A DNA stretch of 7,670 bases from Flavobacterium sp. (GTDB lineage Bacteria > Bacteroidota > Bacteroidia > Flavobacteriales > Flavobacteriaceae). The notes beneath the pieces were generated by a model. The model did not search any database and was not told where the DNA came from. It worked only from the letters and a program-made list of their open reading frames with translations. Location of the stretch: positions 1 to 7,670 of the forward strand of contig JALRGZ010000013.1 in the NCBI GenBank assembly GCA_023253295.1, in the 5' to 3' direction. The position numbers were made by a program, and so were the translations under genes. This document shows positions 6,659 to 7,670 of the stretch, piece after piece. Within the stretch, counting starts at the first letter, position 1, and each line of letters starts with the position of its first letter.

Positions 6659-6692
6659 AAAAAAACGTCCCGATACTTCGGGACGTTTTTTT
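6659..6692. terminator. Bidirectional intrinsic terminator
   Basis: A perfect inverted repeat has a GC-rich core, cgtcccga (6666-6673) with tcgggacg (6678-6685), around a 4-nt loop (6674-6677). Seven A residues flank it on the left (6659-6665) and seven T residues on the right (6686-6692). On either strand the hairpin is followed by a U run, so it can stop both the plus-strand ppiD-like gene (ending at 6626) and the convergent minus-strand GHMP kinase gene (ending at 6713). Confidence 0.93.
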
Positions 6693-6712
6693 ATGCCTTT
6701 CAGGAGATGTAA

Positions 6713-7633
6713 TTATAAAATCATGTCTTTGTATGCTATGATTGTTGTGAAGCCTTTAGAGATGAAATAAGTTCTGGGATTTACATCTGAAACTACCATT
6801 ATAAAATCACCTCCCCAAGCGCCTAAGCTTTTTATTTCGCCAATGAAGTCTGAAAAGAGATCTTCTTTTACGGTTGTGGTTTCTAAAATCGTACTCATGA
6901 TCGCTTCATGATTAGCTATAGCCAGAGCCATCGAACCGGCAGATTTAGATTGAATAATTTCATGAGTGATTTTGTCTATTTTTAAAACGTTCTTTTCGGT
7001 ATTATTCGTTTTGTTTTTTCTATAGTTGGCAATAGCTGCTTTACTGCTTTGTTTTTTATTTAGGTAAACAAAATAAATCTTATCTTCAAATTCAGGTTGG
7101 AAACGGATAGCTTCTACTTTTGGTTTGCCATGTTTCAATTGGTAGATGATAGGTGTGTTGTTTTGTGCACAAGCAATATCATAGCCACTTCCACCAAAAC
7201 TTTTTTCTAATAATTCAAAGGCGTCAATCTTTAACCATTGAGCAATGTTGTTGATTAACGTAGAGGAAGTGCCTAATCCCCAATTTCGAGGAAAGGTCAA
7301 TTTGGTACTTATCTTATATCCTTTGCTTTTTTTTAGAAAGTCAGAATTTAATAAATAGGCTTCATGAAGAATTTTTATAAGAGTGTGTTTTATGGATTCT
7401 TCTCTGGATGCTGTTGTTTCGGTAATTTCTGAAAATGTAATAGTATCTTCAAACCAGATACTGCCATCGCTGTCATAACTTGTCCAGTTGATTTCAGGAT
7501 GGTTAGTTTCTTCTATAGTTAGATTTTGTCCAAATTTTGTAGGCAAAGCCAAGGCTTTAGCTCCGTCTAAAACTAAATATTCGGCTGTGATTAATAGTTT
7601 TCCGTTGCTGTAAAATGTTTTTTTTATATCCAT
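6713..7633 (-). CDS. GYDIA-family GHMP kinase
   Basis: This 306-residue protein belongs to the GHMP small-molecule kinase superfamily (galactokinase, homoserine kinase, mevalonate kinase, phosphomevalonate kinase). Motif 1 is the N-terminal GKLLITAEYLVLDGAKALALP (residues 11-31). Motif 2, the ATP phosphate-binding loop, is PRNWGLGTSS (115-124). GGSGYDIA (147-154) is the signature for which the Bacteroidota 'GYDIA family' is named. Motif 3 appears as LGAWGGDF (270-277). The substrate cannot be read from the sequence. Mevalonate or phosphomevalonate phosphorylation in isoprenoid synthesis is the most plausible, because flavobacteria use the mevalonate pathway. To my knowledge relatives often sit beside an HMG-CoA reductase gene, but that neighbour is not visible here. 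The gene converges on the ppiD-like gene across a shared terminator. It may be the last gene of a minus-strand operon that enters from the right edge. Confidence 0.88.
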   Translation of the reverse strand: MDIKKTFYSNGKLLITAEYLVLDGAKALALPTKFGQNLTIEETNHPEINWTSYDSDGSIWFEDTITFSEITETTASREESIKHTLIKILHEAYLLNSDFLKKSKGYKISTKLTFPRNWGLGTSSTLINNIAQWLKIDAFELLEKSFGGSGYDIACAQNNTPIIYQLKHGKPKVEAIRFQPEFEDKIYFVYLNKKQSSKAAIANYRKNKTNNTEKNVLKIDKITHEIIQSKSAGSMALAIANHEAIMSTILETTTVKEDLFSDFIGEIKSLGAWGGDFIMVVSDVNPRTYFISKGFTTIIAYKDMIL

Positions 7634-7634
7634 T

Positions 7635-7670
7635 TTAGAATTTGAATGGTTTGATGCTAGTGCTATTGGT
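7635..7670 (-). CDS. Possible 3' end of an upstream minus-strand gene (partial)
   Basis: On the minus strand one frame is open from the right edge for 11 codons (ending SIKPFKF) to a TAA at 7637-7635, one base before the ATG of the GHMP kinase gene. Such tight spacing is typical of an operon, and no Bacteroidota promoter boxes are visible in these 37 nt, so I infer that an upstream co-directional gene ends here. Eleven residues are too few to name the product. The frame of the GHMP kinase itself is also open upstream to the window edge, but without a start codon. Confidence 0.4.
   Translation of the reverse strand, partial: TNSTSIKPFKF

Noticed and set aside
7634..7669. Extension of the GHMP kinase upstream of its ATG
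   Set aside because: The frame is open for 12 more codons but has no ATG, GTG or TTG start inside the window. The ATG at 7633 places motif 1 at the normal distance from the N-terminus.
1..7670. Mobile element, CRISPR array, defence or secondary-metabolite system
   Set aside because: No transposase, integrase, repeat-spacer array, toxin-antitoxin pair, or terminal repeats were seen. Base composition and gene style look uniform, and the gene content is housekeeping and envelope biogenesis.

Overview
This window looks like chromosomal DNA of a member of the Bacteroidota, most likely family Flavobacteriaceae and close to Flavobacterium. The DNA is AT-rich. Start codons lack Shine-Dalgarno sequences and are preceded by A/T-rich leaders. 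Promoters fit the Bacteroidota pattern (TTTG, about 19 nt, TAnnTTTG). The protein families are typical of the group: an LptC with a lipobox, a 'GYDIA' GHMP kinase, and a roughly 700-residue SurA/PpiD-type foldase.

Layout, left to right. Positions 1-143 hold no confident gene. A tRNA-Phe(GAA) gene lies on the minus strand (187-259), with a near-perfect promoter upstream (276-306) and an intrinsic terminator directly behind it. Reading the other way from the same spacer is a plus-strand array of six genes, 360-6626. In order these are coaX (type III pantothenate kinase), a predicted outer-membrane beta-barrel protein, lptC (lipopolysaccharide export), a 64-residue two-helix membrane protein, a CNNM/CorC-type DUF21-CBS membrane protein, and a PpiD/SurA-like periplasmic peptidyl-prolyl isomerase. 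The first five are packed tightly (an 8-nt overlap, then gaps of 41, 16 and 3 nt) and look like one operon. The isomerase has an apparent promoter of its own at 4467-4495 but may also receive read-through. A strong bidirectional hairpin terminator (6659-6692) separates this array from a convergent minus-strand GHMP kinase gene (6713-7633). The last codons of a further minus-strand gene may lie at 7635-7670.

Functionally, coaX supplies the first step of coenzyme A synthesis. Most of the remaining plus-strand genes serve the cell envelope: an outer-membrane protein, lipopolysaccharide transport, a divalent-cation-type membrane protein and a periplasmic foldase that could help outer-membrane proteins fold. 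The minus-strand kinase probably belongs to isoprenoid (mevalonate) metabolism.

This appears to be ordinary, conserved core genome. I see no mobile element, CRISPR array, phage gene or defence system, and no convincing undescribed system. The observations most worth a second look are the uncharacterised 64-residue membrane protein coupled to the CNNM-like gene, the repeated rotamase-like half-motifs in the foldase, and two start-site corrections supported by promoter positions.
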